Positions 1 to 8,855 of a stretch of DNA of 64,000 nucleotides are shown here, piece after piece (position 1 is the stretch's first letter; every line of letters starts with the position of its first letter). Location of the stretch: positions 1 to 64,000 of the forward strand of contig NZ_CAJHCR010000011.1 in the NCBI RefSeq assembly GCF_904848585.1, in the 5' to 3' direction. The notes below the pieces were generated by a model that was given only the letters and a program-made list of their open reading frames with translations, did no database searches and was not told where the DNA came from. The DNA is from Paraburkholderia kirstenboschensis. GTDB taxonomy: Bacteria > Pseudomonadota > Gammaproteobacteria > Burkholderiales > Burkholderiaceae. The position numbers and the translations under genes were made by a program.

Positions 1-156
1 TTCCTTTCATTACTGTGTGAGACTTGATACTTTCGCTTTGCGTGAATCCGGAGATCCACTCGCGTCGCGCATCAAGCGCCCACACTTATCGGCTGTTAGT
101 TTTTAAAGATCATTCGCGAAGAAGCTCTGCTTTCTTCGCGTCCGTCATCAAACGGG
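1..156 (-). other. 16S rRNA operon leader with boxB/boxA antitermination signals
   Basis: On the minus strand the transcript would start near 156. It first forms a 9-bp hairpin (115-123 paired with 132-140, boxB-like), then carries a boxA-like TGATCTTTAAAAA element (112-100). The boxB-boxA order and close spacing are those of rrn antitermination leaders. The remaining sequence to position 1 resembles the pre-16S leader of Burkholderia as I remember it. No rRNA gene sequence is within the window. Confidence 0.7.
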
Positions 157-162
157 AGGCGA

Positions 163-191
163 ATTATGCGATGCGGCCCGCAGCCCGTCAA
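163..191 (-). promoter_or_regulatory. rRNA operon sigma-70 promoter
   Basis: Read on the minus strand, a TTGACG -35 box (191-186) and a CATAAT -10 box (168-163) are separated by exactly 17 bases. The spacer is GC-rich, and an AT-rich stretch at about 200-240 lies where an UP element would be. Transcription would run left, out of the window, into the rRNA leader. The architecture is that of a strong stable-RNA promoter; the rRNA genes themselves lie outside. Confidence 0.8.
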
Positions 192-372
192 CCCCTCAAC
201 TGCAATTATTTTCAGAAAGTTGAGAAACGGAACAAACAGTACTTTCCTCCTGCGCTCCTGAATAGTTAGGCATCCAATACAATTTGCCGGTTTGCCGGAT
301 CACGAACACTCGAAAGCCGCCTTTGCAGTTCCGTACCAACTAAAGCTCTCTCGCCGGGCGCCGTTAAACTGG

Positions 373-1347
373 ATGTCCCGCCACTCAAATGATCGCTGTT
401 CAATGGACGAATCAGCCGACCAGCAAGTCCCGAATCCCGCGTCCGCAGTGCCTTCGCCCGTCCTCAGCGCCGACGCGGTGCCGGTAGGCACACCGCTCGA
501 GTGGCCGATCGTCGATGCCGACGGCTCGCTGCTCTTTGCAAGCGGCACTGTTCTCGCGACTGCCGACGAGCGCGCATTTCTCTTTCAGCACTTCCAGCCG
601 CGCCGCGGCGACCTGCCCGACGCGGCAGCACAGCCACCAGTTGAAGCCGACCTGCATGCCGAGGCGGACAACCCGTTGACGCCCGCCGACATGCGCGTCG
701 AAATCGGTGCATTGATCGGCGTACGCCTGCAAGTGGGTAGCGGTGCACCAATGCATCCATGCCGCATCATCGGTTTTGCGCCGAATCATTCGCTGTTCAT
801 CACTCCGCCGCTTCAGCAGGGCCGCATGCTTGCGCTCAGCCTTGGCGAAAACATCGAGATCGTCGCGATAGCAAGCCAGGCGGTGTTCCGTTTCGTATGC
901 ACAGTCGACGCCGTCTGCCGCTCTCCGTTCGATTACGTGGTGCTATCCAGACCCGGCCCCATCCGCCGTCTGCGCGAACGCAAGTCGATTCGCGTTCAAA
1001 CGCATTTCGCGGTTCGCTTCGGCATCGGTGAAACCGGCGACACGTACGACGGCCTCGGCGTGGCGAAGAGCCTCAGCGCGATTGGCATGTCGCTGATGGC
1101 GCCGTGGGCATTGGGCGTCGTCGGCGACCGGTTGCGCGTGGCTTTCCGGCTCAGATCGGCGGAGATGGACACAGAGATACAGACCGCGGCCGTGATCCGT
1201 AACCTGCAGAAAAGCACTGGCGCCGACGCTTCGTCGGTTCATGGACTCGAATTCGATCAACTCGAACCAGCGCAGCAGATGGCGATGAAGGTCTTCGTGT
1301 TCGATCGTCAGGACGATGTACAGCAGTGGTCGCAGGGCTTCAAATAA
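373..1347 (+). CDS. PilZ-domain protein with YcgR-like N-terminal domain
   Basis: This probable cyclic-di-GMP effector has a middle region (about residues 107-190) resembling the YcgR N-terminal domain, then a PilZ domain. The PilZ signature is visible as R203-KSI-R207 (the RxxxR motif) and S233-L-S-A-I-G238. The last is the usual [D/N]xSxxG motif with Ser in first place, so ligand binding might be weakened. PilZ/YcgR proteins typically couple c-di-GMP to flagellar motility or surface behaviour. Starts at 292 (TTG) and 403 (ATG) are also open in frame, and no clear ribosome binding site decides between them. The gene stands alone, divergent from the rRNA promoter. Confidence 0.75.
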   Translation: MSRHSNDRCSMDESADQQVPNPASAVPSPVLSADAVPVGTPLEWPIVDADGSLLFASGTVLATADERAFLFQHFQPRRGDLPDAAAQPPVEADLHAEADNPLTPADMRVEIGALIGVRLQVGSGAPMHPCRIIGFAPNHSLFITPPLQQGRMLALSLGENIEIVAIASQAVFRFVCTVDAVCRSPFDYVVLSRPGPIRRLRERKSIRVQTHFAVRFGIGETGDTYDGLGVAKSLSAIGMSLMAPWALGVVGDRLRVAFRLRSAEMDTEIQTAAVIRNLQKSTGADASSVHGLEFDQLEPAQQMAMKVFVFDRQDDVQQWSQGFK

Positions 1348-1383
1348 GCACGAAGCGGGCAGCCCGCGAAGCGCCCCTACCCG

Positions 1384-2115
1384 TCAACCGATGAGTTCTT
1401 CCGGTGTGACGCGGCGTGCGCCCCACGCGCTCGCCATTCGCTCGCAGCGGCCGAGCCGTATCGCGCCGCGCTCGAAGTCGACGAATACGACTTCGTCCGC
1501 ATCCAACGGGCGCGTCGCTTGATCAGTCGTGCGGCCGTCGGTCAGAACCCACAGCCAGCGGTGTTGCGCCGGCTTGCGGTGCGCGCTGCGCTCGAGCAAC
1601 TGCGCTGCATGTCGAATGCCCGCTGCGAACGGCGTGCCGCCGCCACCGCCGACGGGCTCAAGCCAACGCTCGTTCCACCAGCGCGGCACTGCCGGGCCGA
1701 AGCGCAAGTCCGCGCCGGTTCCGCCGAAACAGATCAGCGCAGCCTCGGCACGCCTCGCACTTGCGCGGTCGAATAGCGCAATCAACAAGCCCTTCGCGAG
1801 TGCGAGGCGCTGACCGGCGAGCATCGAGCCGGAGCAGTCGAGCACGAAGCAGTGCAGCACACCGCCGCGCTGCGTCTCGCGCACGAAACGCAAATCTTCG
1901 GCACGCAGCGCCGGTTGCCCGCGCTCTTCCCGCTGGTCCTTCGCTCGTCGCTGTCCACTCGCAGCAAATGTCGGCGGCCATGCGATACGCCGTCCCGGCT
2001 CGCCACGCAGATGTCCACGCGCATCGCTGCACAAACGCGAGTGCGTCTGCGCCCGTTGCCGCCATCGAAAACCGCTGCGCGAGTCAGCGGCGGCGCCCTT
2101 CCGATGGCTCAGCGT
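1384..2115 (-). CDS. chlD: VWA (ChlD/BchD-type) part of chelatase, read after -1 frameshift
   Basis: This frame encodes a von Willebrand factor A domain with the MIDAS sequence DCSGSM, as in magnesium/cobalt chelatase D subunits. It has no ATG of its own: the frame opens just after an in-frame TAA at 2127-2125, and the only plausible independent start is a TTG at 2034. It overlaps the slippery A7 run that ends the chlI-like frame. I read it as the C-terminal part of a 598-residue AAA+/VWA product (355 residues in frame 0 plus 243 in frame -1), with the MIDAS Asp at about residue 448. The alternative is a separate TTG-started gene of 216 residues. Confidence 0.7.
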   Translation of the reverse strand, partial: TLSHRKGAAADSRSGFRWRQRAQTHSRLCSDARGHLRGEPGRRIAWPPTFAASGQRRAKDQREERGQPALRAEDLRFVRETQRGGVLHCFVLDCSGSMLAGQRLALAKGLLIALFDRASARRAEAALICFGGTGADLRFGPAVPRWWNERWLEPVGGGGGTPFAAGIRHAAQLLERSAHRKPAQHRWLWVLTDGRTTDQATRPLDADEVVFVDFERGAIRLGRCERMASAWGARRVTPEELIG

Positions 2116-2121
2116 TTTTTT
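2061..2121 (-). promoter_or_regulatory. Probable programmed -1 ribosomal frameshift signal
   Basis: On the minus strand the zero frame reads GTA AAA AAA CGC TGA, so an A_AAA_AAA slippery heptamer (2121-2115) sits one codon before the stop. Six bases after the heptamer a stem begins: 2108-2102 pairs with 2067-2061 over 7 bp. It encloses a second 6-bp stem (2090-2085 with 2077-2072). Slippery site, short spacer and stable stem are the standard elements of -1 frameshifting, and slipping back one base enters exactly the open VWA frame. Frameshifting in chlD-type chelatase genes has been reported before, to my recollection. Confidence 0.75.
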
Positions 2122-3179
2122 ACGTTAAGCGGTATCACGCCTTTGACGTGCGTCGTCGCGGCTGGCTGCGGCGGCAGATAACCCCAGTCGCCATCGCCGG
2201 TCTCGACATCAGAAGATGAGGGCGTAGCCGAACTCTGCGGTAAATCGCGCGGCACTGTTTCGCCGCCAGCTGCACTGTTAGCAGTCGACGTATCCCGTTG
2301 ACGCCGCCTATGCACGAGCACCGCCTCGGCAACGAGATCGACATGCTGCGACGTTACTGCATCGCTCTGCTCCAACGCCGCGAGCGCTCGCGCGGCGCGG
2401 AGCATCACGAGGTCGGCGCGCAAGCCGTCCACTGCGGCGTCGATACACAACGCGCTGACATGCGCGTGCACGGCGTCGTCGAAAGAAAGCTGCGCCAGCT
2501 TTTCGCGTGCCGCGCGGATCCGCTCGACGTAATGCGCCTGCTGTCGAGCGTAACCGGCGCGAAAGGCCACCGGATCGAGATCGAAGGCGAGCCGCGCCTT
2601 CACGATCTCTTCACGCACGCGCGGCTCGAAACAGTTCTGCAACTCCACCATCAAGCCGAAACGGTCGATCAATTGCGGCCGCAACTCGCCCTCTTCGGGA
2701 TTCATTGTGCCGATCAGCACGAAGCTCGCCTCGTGACTATGCGATACCCCGTCGCGTTCGACGGTGTTCACACCGCTCGCTGCGGCGTCGAGCAACGCAT
2801 CGACGAGCGCATCGGGCAGCAGATTCACTTCGTCCACATACAGCACGCCACGATGCGCCCTGGCGAGCAGGCCCGGGGAAAAGCGCACAGAGCCGTCGCG
2901 AAGTACGGTTTCGATATCGAGCGTGCCGATCAGACGATCCTCGCTCGCGCCAAGCGGCAGATTCACCAGTTGCCCTTCCGGCAGCAACTCGGCGAGCGCG
3001 CGTGCCGCTGTCGATTTAGCCGTGCCCCGCGGCCCGCTCACCAGCACGCCACCCAGCCCCGGATCGATCGCCGAGAGCAACAGTGCCTGCTGCAGCGGTG
3101 CCTGTCCGATCAACGCGGCGAAAGGAAACGTCGGTCTTTGCGCCGGATTTTGCCGTGCATCCTGCCTGGGTGCATTCAT
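2109..3179 (-). CDS. chlI: AAA+ (ChlI-type) subunit of cobalt/magnesium chelatase, zero-frame product
   Basis: This 356-residue AAA+ ATPase has Walker A GPRGTAKST (residues 49-57) and Walker B with GVLYVDEVNLL (from residue 111), as in ChlI/BchI. Chelatase I subunits form ATP-driven rings with the D subunit to power metal insertion by the large subunit, here CobN. The start overlaps the cobN stop codon (ATGA), so translation is probably coupled. The frame ends at a TGA immediately after the A7 run. With normal termination the product is the I-like subunit; with a -1 slip it becomes the I-D fusion. Confidence 0.85.
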   Translation of the reverse strand: MNAPRQDARQNPAQRPTFPFAALIGQAPLQQALLLSAIDPGLGGVLVSGPRGTAKSTAARALAELLPEGQLVNLPLGASEDRLIGTLDIETVLRDGSVRFSPGLLARAHRGVLYVDEVNLLPDALVDALLDAAASGVNTVERDGVSHSHEASFVLIGTMNPEEGELRPQLIDRFGLMVELQNCFEPRVREEIVKARLAFDLDPVAFRAGYARQQAHYVERIRAAREKLAQLSFDDAVHAHVSALCIDAAVDGLRADLVMLRAARALAALEQSDAVTSQHVDLVAEAVLVHRRRQRDTSTANSAAGGETVPRDLPQSSATPSSSDVETGDGDWGYLPPQPAATTHVKGVIPLNVKKR

Positions 3180-6100
3180 GGTTGCATTCCTTCAATCTGC
3201 TGTTCGCTCGCGAGCAGATGTTGTTCGACTTGCGCGCGATAGTCGCCGGGCGCCTGCCACAGACCGCGCTGCATCGCTTCTAGCAGGCGCTCGCAAATCG
3301 AATGCAACGCATGCGGATTGTGCCGTTGCAAGAACTCGCGCGTATCCGCGTCGTTCAGATACGCGTCAGTGACGAGCGCATATTGATGATCCGCGACCAC
3401 GCGCGCGGTCGCATCATAGCCATAGAGATAATCGACCGTTGCGGCAATTTCAGAGGCGCCCTTATAACCATGGCGCTTTACACCGTCGATCCATTTCGGG
3501 TTGACCACGCGCGAGCGCACTACGCGCGCGATCTCCTCGTGAAGCGTGCGAACCCGCGGCGCGGCGGGATTGCTGTGGTCGGCGTGATAAACGCTCGGCT
3601 GATTGCCCGCAAGATGGCGCACGGCCGCGACCATGCCGCCCTGAAACTGATAGTAGTCGTTCGAATCGAGCAGATCGTGTTCGCGGTTATCCTGGTTCTG
3701 CAATACGACGTCCATCGCGGCGAGGCGTGTGCCGAATGCGTGACGCGCTTCTTCGCCCGCGCTTTTCTGCGTGTACGCATAACCGCCCCAAGCCTGATAG
3801 GCACTGGCGAGGTCCGCATCGGTCTGCCATTGTTGCGAGTCGATCATGTCCTGCAAACCGGCGCCGTAAGCGCCCGGACGCGCACTGAATACGCGCCAGC
3901 CGGCGCGCTTGCGCGCTTCGGCTGCGTCCATGCCGCGTGCGATCAACGCATCGCGTTCACGCAGCACACGCTCGCGAATCGGGTTCAGTTCGGGAGGTTC
4001 GTCCAGTTCGGCGACGGCCTGCACCGCAGCATCGAACAGATGCATTACGTTCGCAAACGCGTCGCGGAAAAAACCTGATACACGTAACGTGACGTCGATG
4101 CGCGGCCGGTCGAACGCCTCGATCGGCATGATCTCGAAGTCGGTCACGCGATGGCTTCCCGGCGCCCACTTCGGCCGAACGCCGAGCAATGCGAGCGCTT
4201 GCGCGATGTCGTCGCCGCCGGTGCGCATCGTCGCGGTGCCCCACACGGACAGACCAATCGCACGCGGGTAATCGCCATGCTCCTGCAAATGCCGCTCGAT
4301 CAACTGCTGCGCCGACTTCAGCCCGAGCGACCAGGCCGCTTGTGTCGGGACCGCCCGCGTGTCGACCGAATAGAAATTGCGGCCAGTCGGCAGCACATCG
4401 GGCCTACCCCGCGATGGCGAACCGCTCGGCCCCGGCGGCACGAAACGCCCTTCGAGACCGCGCCTAAGATGCGTCATCTCCTGCGTCCCGCATGCGTCGA
4501 GCCGCGGCAGCACGTCGTTGCGCAAGCGCTCGATCACGCGCCCGGCTTGCGGCAGGCTCGCTTCGTCCAGTGCGCTCGACGCATGCGTATTCGTATCAGT
4601 ATGCGTTTGCATCCGCGGTTCGCATACGCTCCGCAGCATTTCCGCTGCGAACAGTTCCAGACGCTCGCGCGTATCCCCGCAGTGCCGCCAGGGCGCATCG
4701 CTGACCTGTTGCAGAATGTCGGGACGCGGACCGGTCCAGGCCGCGGACCAATCCACCGATAGCGGGTCGAAGAAATGATCGATCTGGAGATCGCGCGCCA
4801 ACGCATCGATCAACCCCGCGTTGCCGCCTTGCCCATCGCCGACAGGAAAGCGCGCTAACGCAAGCAGCGTATCGCGTCGTTGCACTCCTTGCGGCGATTG
4901 ACCGAACGTGTGCAAACCATCGCGAATCTGCGCTTCCTTCAATTCACACAGCCACGCATCGACCCGCGTGAGCAGCGCATCTTCGTCGTCTTCGCCCTTC
5001 GGCTCGGACAGGCTCAATTCTTCATGCAGCTTATGTTCGACGATAGTCGCGAGAATCGTGCGCCGTAATAGCCTTGCGCGGCGCGGGTCGACCATCAGCG
5101 CTTCATAGTATTCGTCGACCTGGCGCTCGAGGTCTTGCAACGGACCGTAGCTTTCGGCGCGCGTGAGCGGCGGCATCAGATGATCGACGATGACAGCTTG
5201 CGCGCGGCGCTTGGCCTGACTGCCCTCGCCTGGATCGTTAACGATAAACGGATACAGATGCGGCATGGGCCCGAGAATCAGATCGGGCCAGCACGTATCG
5301 CTCAATGCAACGCTCTTGCCGGGCAGCCATTCGAGGTTGCCATGCTTGCCCACATGCACGACCGCGTCGATGCCGAACTGATGACGCAGCCAGAAATAGA
5401 ACGCGAGATACGCATGCGGCGGCACGAGCTCCGCGTCGTGATAGCTCGCGTAATCGCCCTGCTCACGCGAGCGCGACGGCTGAATGCCGACGAACACGTG
5501 GCCGCAGCGCCAACCTGCAATCATGAAACGGCCGCGCCGCACGCTCGGGTCCTGCTCCGGCGGGCCCCAACGCGCATTCAGCGCATTGCGCGCTTCGGCG
5601 GGCAGCGCGTTGAAATGCGCGAGGTAATCGCCAAGCGCAAGGCTTTGCAAAGCGGGTCGCAGATCGCGCACCACGGGATCGTTCGTCACGCCCTCGGTGA
5701 GCTTCTGCAATAGCGCGTCGCCGTTCGCGGGCACCGTTGCGACGCGATAACCTTCATCGCGCAACATCGACAGAATTCCGACTACCGACGCCGGCGTATC
5801 CAGCCCGACTCCATTCCCAATGCGCCCCTCGCTCATCGGATAGTTGGCGAGAATCAGCGCGAGTTTCTTGTCCGCGTTGTCGAGCGAGCGCAGGCGGCAC
5901 CAGCGGCGGCTCAATTCGGCGATAAAGCCCACGCGTTCGAGATCCGGCTGATAACGCACCACATCGACTTCCGTATGCGGACAGCGATACGCGAGTCCCT
6001 TGAAACTGATTGCGCGCGTGATGATGCGCCCGTCCACTTCAGGCAGCGCAATATGCATGGCGATGTCGCGCGAATTCAGGCCTTGATTGTCCTTGAGCCA

Positions 6101-7003
6101 GTCCTCGCGATTGCCGCCGCTCAAAATCACCTGAAGCACGGGTGCGTCGCCGGCGAGCGCGAGCGGTTCCGGGTCATCGATCGCGGAAGCGGCGAACGCA
6201 GTCGTATTGAGTACCAGTGCCGCGTTATGTTGAGCGCACAACGACTGCACGACTTCGCGACTCACCGCATCTTTCAACGACGTAATGGCGATTGGCAGCG
6301 GATTCACGCCTTGTGATTCGAGCGCTTCGATCAGCGCGTCGAACACTGCTGTATTGGCCGCCTGAAGATGCGCCTTGTAGAAAAGTATCGCCGCAACCGG
6401 CGCATCGTGCCGCCAGCGCGCTTGCCAGTCGGCGATTGTCGGCGTGTCGCGCTGTGGATGATAAAGCGACGCGGCCGGCAACGCGCGCGGCGGCGCTGGC
6501 TCCTGTCCCCAACCAAGCGCGCGATGCGCGATGCAGCGCAGAAACGCCTCGGCGTTCTGCGGACCGCCTTCCCGCAAATAACGCCACAACTGATGGCATA
6601 GATCCGCGTCCGCGGTGCTGCGCGCAAGCAGATTGGGGTCTTCCTGCAGATCGCCCGAAAACATCGCAAGCGTTTGCTGTTTGCGCTCCGCCAGCGCGAC
6701 GACCTGCTCGATGCCGTACGGCCAATACGCTTCGCCGCCAAGATGATCGACTACGACAACGCGCGCGTGTTGCAGCACATCTTCGACGTAGAAGTCCACC
6801 GACGCCGCTTGCCGCAGATAGGTGACGTTTGCGAGGCGCACGCTCGGGAAGCCGTCGCCGAGACGAGGAAACGCGCTTGCCAGCAGCGACAGCGTGGTGT
6901 CCGCCGAACTGAGCACGACGATATCCGCAGGCCGCTGATCGATACGGATCACGCCCTGCGTATCGTCGACGAAACCGCCCGGCGTAGTGCGCAGCAGATG
7001 CAT
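3176..7003 (-). CDS. cobN: Cobaltochelatase large subunit CobN
   Basis: The 1275-residue length and sequence along its whole run match CobN/ChlH-type chelatase subunits. In the aerobic cobalamin pathway this subunit binds hydrogenobyrinic acid a,c-diamide and inserts cobalt with the help of an ATPase pair. Here the partners appear to be the ChlI/ChlD-type products encoded directly downstream, rather than CobS/CobT. The gene follows cobW by 6 bases and overlaps the next gene by 4, so cobW-cobN-chlI(D) is one leftward operon under the minus-strand cobalamin riboswitch. Confidence 0.93.
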   Translation of the reverse strand: MHLLRTTPGGFVDDTQGVIRIDQRPADIVVLSSADTTLSLLASAFPRLGDGFPSVRLANVTYLRQAASVDFYVEDVLQHARVVVVDHLGGEAYWPYGIEQVVALAERKQQTLAMFSGDLQEDPNLLARSTADADLCHQLWRYLREGGPQNAEAFLRCIAHRALGWGQEPAPPRALPAASLYHPQRDTPTIADWQARWRHDAPVAAILFYKAHLQAANTAVFDALIEALESQGVNPLPIAITSLKDAVSREVVQSLCAQHNAALVLNTTAFAASAIDDPEPLALAGDAPVLQVILSGGNREDWLKDNQGLNSRDIAMHIALPEVDGRIITRAISFKGLAYRCPHTEVDVVRYQPDLERVGFIAELSRRWCRLRSLDNADKKLALILANYPMSEGRIGNGVGLDTPASVVGILSMLRDEGYRVATVPANGDALLQKLTEGVTNDPVVRDLRPALQSLALGDYLAHFNALPAEARNALNARWGPPEQDPSVRRGRFMIAGWRCGHVFVGIQPSRSREQGDYASYHDAELVPPHAYLAFYFWLRHQFGIDAVVHVGKHGNLEWLPGKSVALSDTCWPDLILGPMPHLYPFIVNDPGEGSQAKRRAQAVIVDHLMPPLTRAESYGPLQDLERQVDEYYEALMVDPRRARLLRRTILATIVEHKLHEELSLSEPKGEDDEDALLTRVDAWLCELKEAQIRDGLHTFGQSPQGVQRRDTLLALARFPVGDGQGGNAGLIDALARDLQIDHFFDPLSVDWSAAWTGPRPDILQQVSDAPWRHCGDTRERLELFAAEMLRSVCEPRMQTHTDTNTHASSALDEASLPQAGRVIERLRNDVLPRLDACGTQEMTHLRRGLEGRFVPPGPSGSPSRGRPDVLPTGRNFYSVDTRAVPTQAAWSLGLKSAQQLIERHLQEHGDYPRAIGLSVWGTATMRTGGDDIAQALALLGVRPKWAPGSHRVTDFEIMPIEAFDRPRIDVTLRVSGFFRDAFANVMHLFDAAVQAVAELDEPPELNPIRERVLRERDALIARGMDAAEARKRAGWRVFSARPGAYGAGLQDMIDSQQWQTDADLASAYQAWGGYAYTQKSAGEEARHAFGTRLAAMDVVLQNQDNREHDLLDSNDYYQFQGGMVAAVRHLAGNQPSVYHADHSNPAAPRVRTLHEEIARVVRSRVVNPKWIDGVKRHGYKGASEIAATVDYLYGYDATARVVADHQYALVTDAYLNDADTREFLQRHNPHALHSICERLLEAMQRGLWQAPGDYRAQVEQHLLASEQQIEGMQP

Positions 7004-7009
7004 GTGCGC

Positions 7010-8113
7010 TTACGCCTGCTGCGCCGCGACGCCCGACGCTGGGGCGTTCGACAAGGCCAACGCCGCGTCGAACGCGCGTTGCAGCGCGGCCTGATCGAGG
7101 TCTTCGCCGATCAGCACGAAGCGGCTTTCGCCCGCCTCGCCGGGTTGCCAGCGTCGGTCGAAATAACTGTCGAAGCGCCGGCCCACGCCTTGAATCACGA
7201 GACGCATTGCTGCGCCGGGCAAGGCCGCGAAACCCTTTACACGGTAAATGGTGTTGCTCTGAACGAGCGCTTGCAGTGCGGCGATTACCGCGTCACGCGA
7301 CAGCGCGTTTGCATGCACCACCACCGAATCGAACTCATCGTGATGATGATCCGCGTCGTCCGCCGAACCGTGATGGTCGTGGCGCAAGTGAATCGTTTCT
7401 TCCGATGCCGCTTCGAGCCCGAACAGCGTGTGCAGATCGAGCTGCCCCATCTGCGCGCGCACGACCTTCACTTGCGGCGGAATCTCTTCGCGTATCAACG
7501 CTTCGACCGCGTTCTGACGAGCCTCATCGAGCAGATCTGTTTTGTTCAGAATCACCAGATCGGCCGAGGACAATTGATCTTCGAACAACTCGTGCAGCGG
7601 CGATTCATGATCCAGATTCGGATCGGCTTTGCGCTGCGCGTCGACAGCGAGCGGGTTTTCCGCGAACTGGCCGCTCGCCGCAGCGGGGCCGTCGACCACG
7701 GTAATCACTGCATCCACGGTGAAACTGTTTTTGATCTGCGGCCAGTTGAACGCCTGCACGAGAGGCTTCGGCAACGCGAGCCCCGATGTTTCGATCAGCA
7801 CATGGTCGATCTGCTCACGGCGCTCGACGAGCTTTTCCATCACCGGAAAAAATTCCTCCTGCACCGTGCAGCAGAGGCAGCCGTTCGCGAGTTCATACAA
7901 TTGCCCTTCTGTTTCGACACCGTTCTCGTCGCAACCGACGCCGCAACCCTTCAGGATTTCGCCGTCGATACCGAGTTCGCCGAACTCGTTGACGATCACC
8001 GCGATGCGCTTGCCGCCCGCATGCTGAAGAATGTGCCGCAAGAGCGTGGTCTTGCCGCTGCCGAGAAAACCCGTGACGATGGTGACGGGAATCTTGCGCA
8101 TTTGAGTTTGCAT
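7010..8113 (-). CDS. cobW: CobW-family GTPase, metal chaperone
   Basis: This 367-residue G3E GTPase has the P-loop GFLGSGKTT (15-23), the metal-binding CxCC motif (C79, C81, C82), the base-specificity NKTD (190-193), and a His/Asp-rich loop at about 242-260 that probably binds metal. CobW proteins are thought to deliver cobalt to the chelatase. The frame stays open far upstream, to 8575, but that stretch is the riboswitch, so I place the start at the ATG at 8113. The ATG at 8125 is the alternative. It is the first gene of the leftward cobalamin operon. Confidence 0.9.
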   Translation of the reverse strand: MQTQMRKIPVTIVTGFLGSGKTTLLRHILQHAGGKRIAVIVNEFGELGIDGEILKGCGVGCDENGVETEGQLYELANGCLCCTVQEEFFPVMEKLVERREQIDHVLIETSGLALPKPLVQAFNWPQIKNSFTVDAVITVVDGPAAASGQFAENPLAVDAQRKADPNLDHESPLHELFEDQLSSADLVILNKTDLLDEARQNAVEALIREEIPPQVKVVRAQMGQLDLHTLFGLEAASEETIHLRHDHHGSADDADHHHDEFDSVVVHANALSRDAVIAALQALVQSNTIYRVKGFAALPGAAMRLVIQGVGRRFDSYFDRRWQPGEAGESRFVLIGEDLDQAALQRAFDAALALSNAPASGVAAQQA

Positions 8114-8279
8114 CGTGAGGTCCATTCCAGAAGTTGCAGACGCCGGCCGGCGTAGTCGGCACGCATGAGGTCCAGCGCGCGCCTCTGGCATGAACGACGG
8201 CCTTGCTACAACAGGAAAAACGCAGAAAACGGGTGTGAGGGCATGAGCGCAGCGCCGCATCCCCGCGACGTTCGCCCTT

Positions 8280-8512
8280 CGTGTTCCGGCCGGTATCCGG
8301 GCTGGCGAAAGCGCCGCTTCCCCTTCCCGAACGAGTGATTTCTCGCCCAGTGGTGATATGCCCACGCGGCCTTGCGCGTGGACATCGAAGCCGGCACTGC
8401 GGCGCCATGCAAACTGCCATGACGTCACTTTTCGCTTACCGTTGCGGGGGCAGCACAGGTTGGCCCAAACCGTGACAGGCGGGCGCCCTGTTTCCCGTTT
8501 AACTGCATGCGC
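8280..8512 (-). promoter_or_regulatory. Cobalamin riboswitch controlling cobW-cobN-chlID
   Basis: On the minus strand the order of conserved elements is that of the B12 riboswitch: TTAAACGGGAAACAGG near the 5' end (about 8502-8487), CCCCGCAACGGTAAGCG (about 8449-8432), an ACCACTG element, a GGGAAG stretch, and the B12-box-like CAGCCCGGATACCGGCC near 8301-8286. High adenosylcobalamin would be expected to repress the leftward operon. About 165 bases separate its end from the cobW start, enough for the expression platform. Confidence 0.9.
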
Positions 8513-8546
8513 ACGAGCGCGCACACGAGCACCAGAAGTGCGTGCG

Positions 8547-8575
8547 AGTGTAGGCCCACCGTCTGGCGCCGTCAA
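8547..8575 (-). promoter_or_regulatory. Promoter of the leftward cobalamin operon
   Basis: A minus-strand TTGACG (8575-8570) and TACACT (8552-8547) are separated by 17 bases. The predicted start, near 8540, lies just upstream of the riboswitch aptamer. Confidence 0.7.
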
Positions 8576-8596
8576 GGAAACGCGGGCCCGGCGCGC

Positions 8597-8626
8597 TTAT
8601 CGCACGGGCTTCCCGTGTGCTATCGT
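8597..8626 (+). promoter_or_regulatory. Possible promoter of the rightward cobalamin operon
   Basis: A plus-strand TTATCG (8597-8602) and TATCGT (8621-8626), 18 bases apart, lie about 25 bases before the second aptamer. The boxes are weak matches; position is the main argument. Confidence 0.4.
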
Positions 8627-8649
8627 ATGCGCGCGTTTGGTGCCCGCAC

Positions 8650-8855
8650 ATGCATTCGCGTGTGCAGTTAAACGGGAAACAGGCAGCGCTCCTGCGCTCA
8701 ACCTGTGCTGTCCCCGCAACGGTAAGCGACCTGCGGTGCAATGTTCTTGCTGCGCCGCGCATGCGTTTTCGATGCCACTGTCCGATCCATTCGAATGAAT
8801 GCGGGCGGGAAGGCAAAGCGCGTGAGGCCGCCAGCCCGGATACCGGCCAGACGCG
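8650..8855 (+). promoter_or_regulatory. Cobalamin riboswitch controlling cobA-cobE-cobO-cobB-bluB
   Basis: The same ordered elements as in the minus-strand riboswitch occur here: CAGTTAAACGGGAAACAGG, CTGTCCCCGCAACGGTAAGCG, GCCACTG, GCGGGAAGGC and CAGCCCGGATACCGGCC. Several blocks are identical between the two aptamers, which suggests an inverted duplication or concerted change. The first gene starts about 240 bases after the aptamer. Confidence 0.9.

Noticed and set aside
2121..2121. The chlI/chlD break as a simple inactivating frameshift
   Set aside because: The break falls exactly on a canonical slippery heptamer with a stop and a strong hairpin at the expected distance, and both frames are otherwise intact. 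A sequencing error in A7 cannot be excluded without reads.
8114..8575. In-frame extension upstream of cobW
   Set aside because: The stretch is the cobalamin riboswitch and part of its promoter; the CobW family starts at the ATG at 8113.
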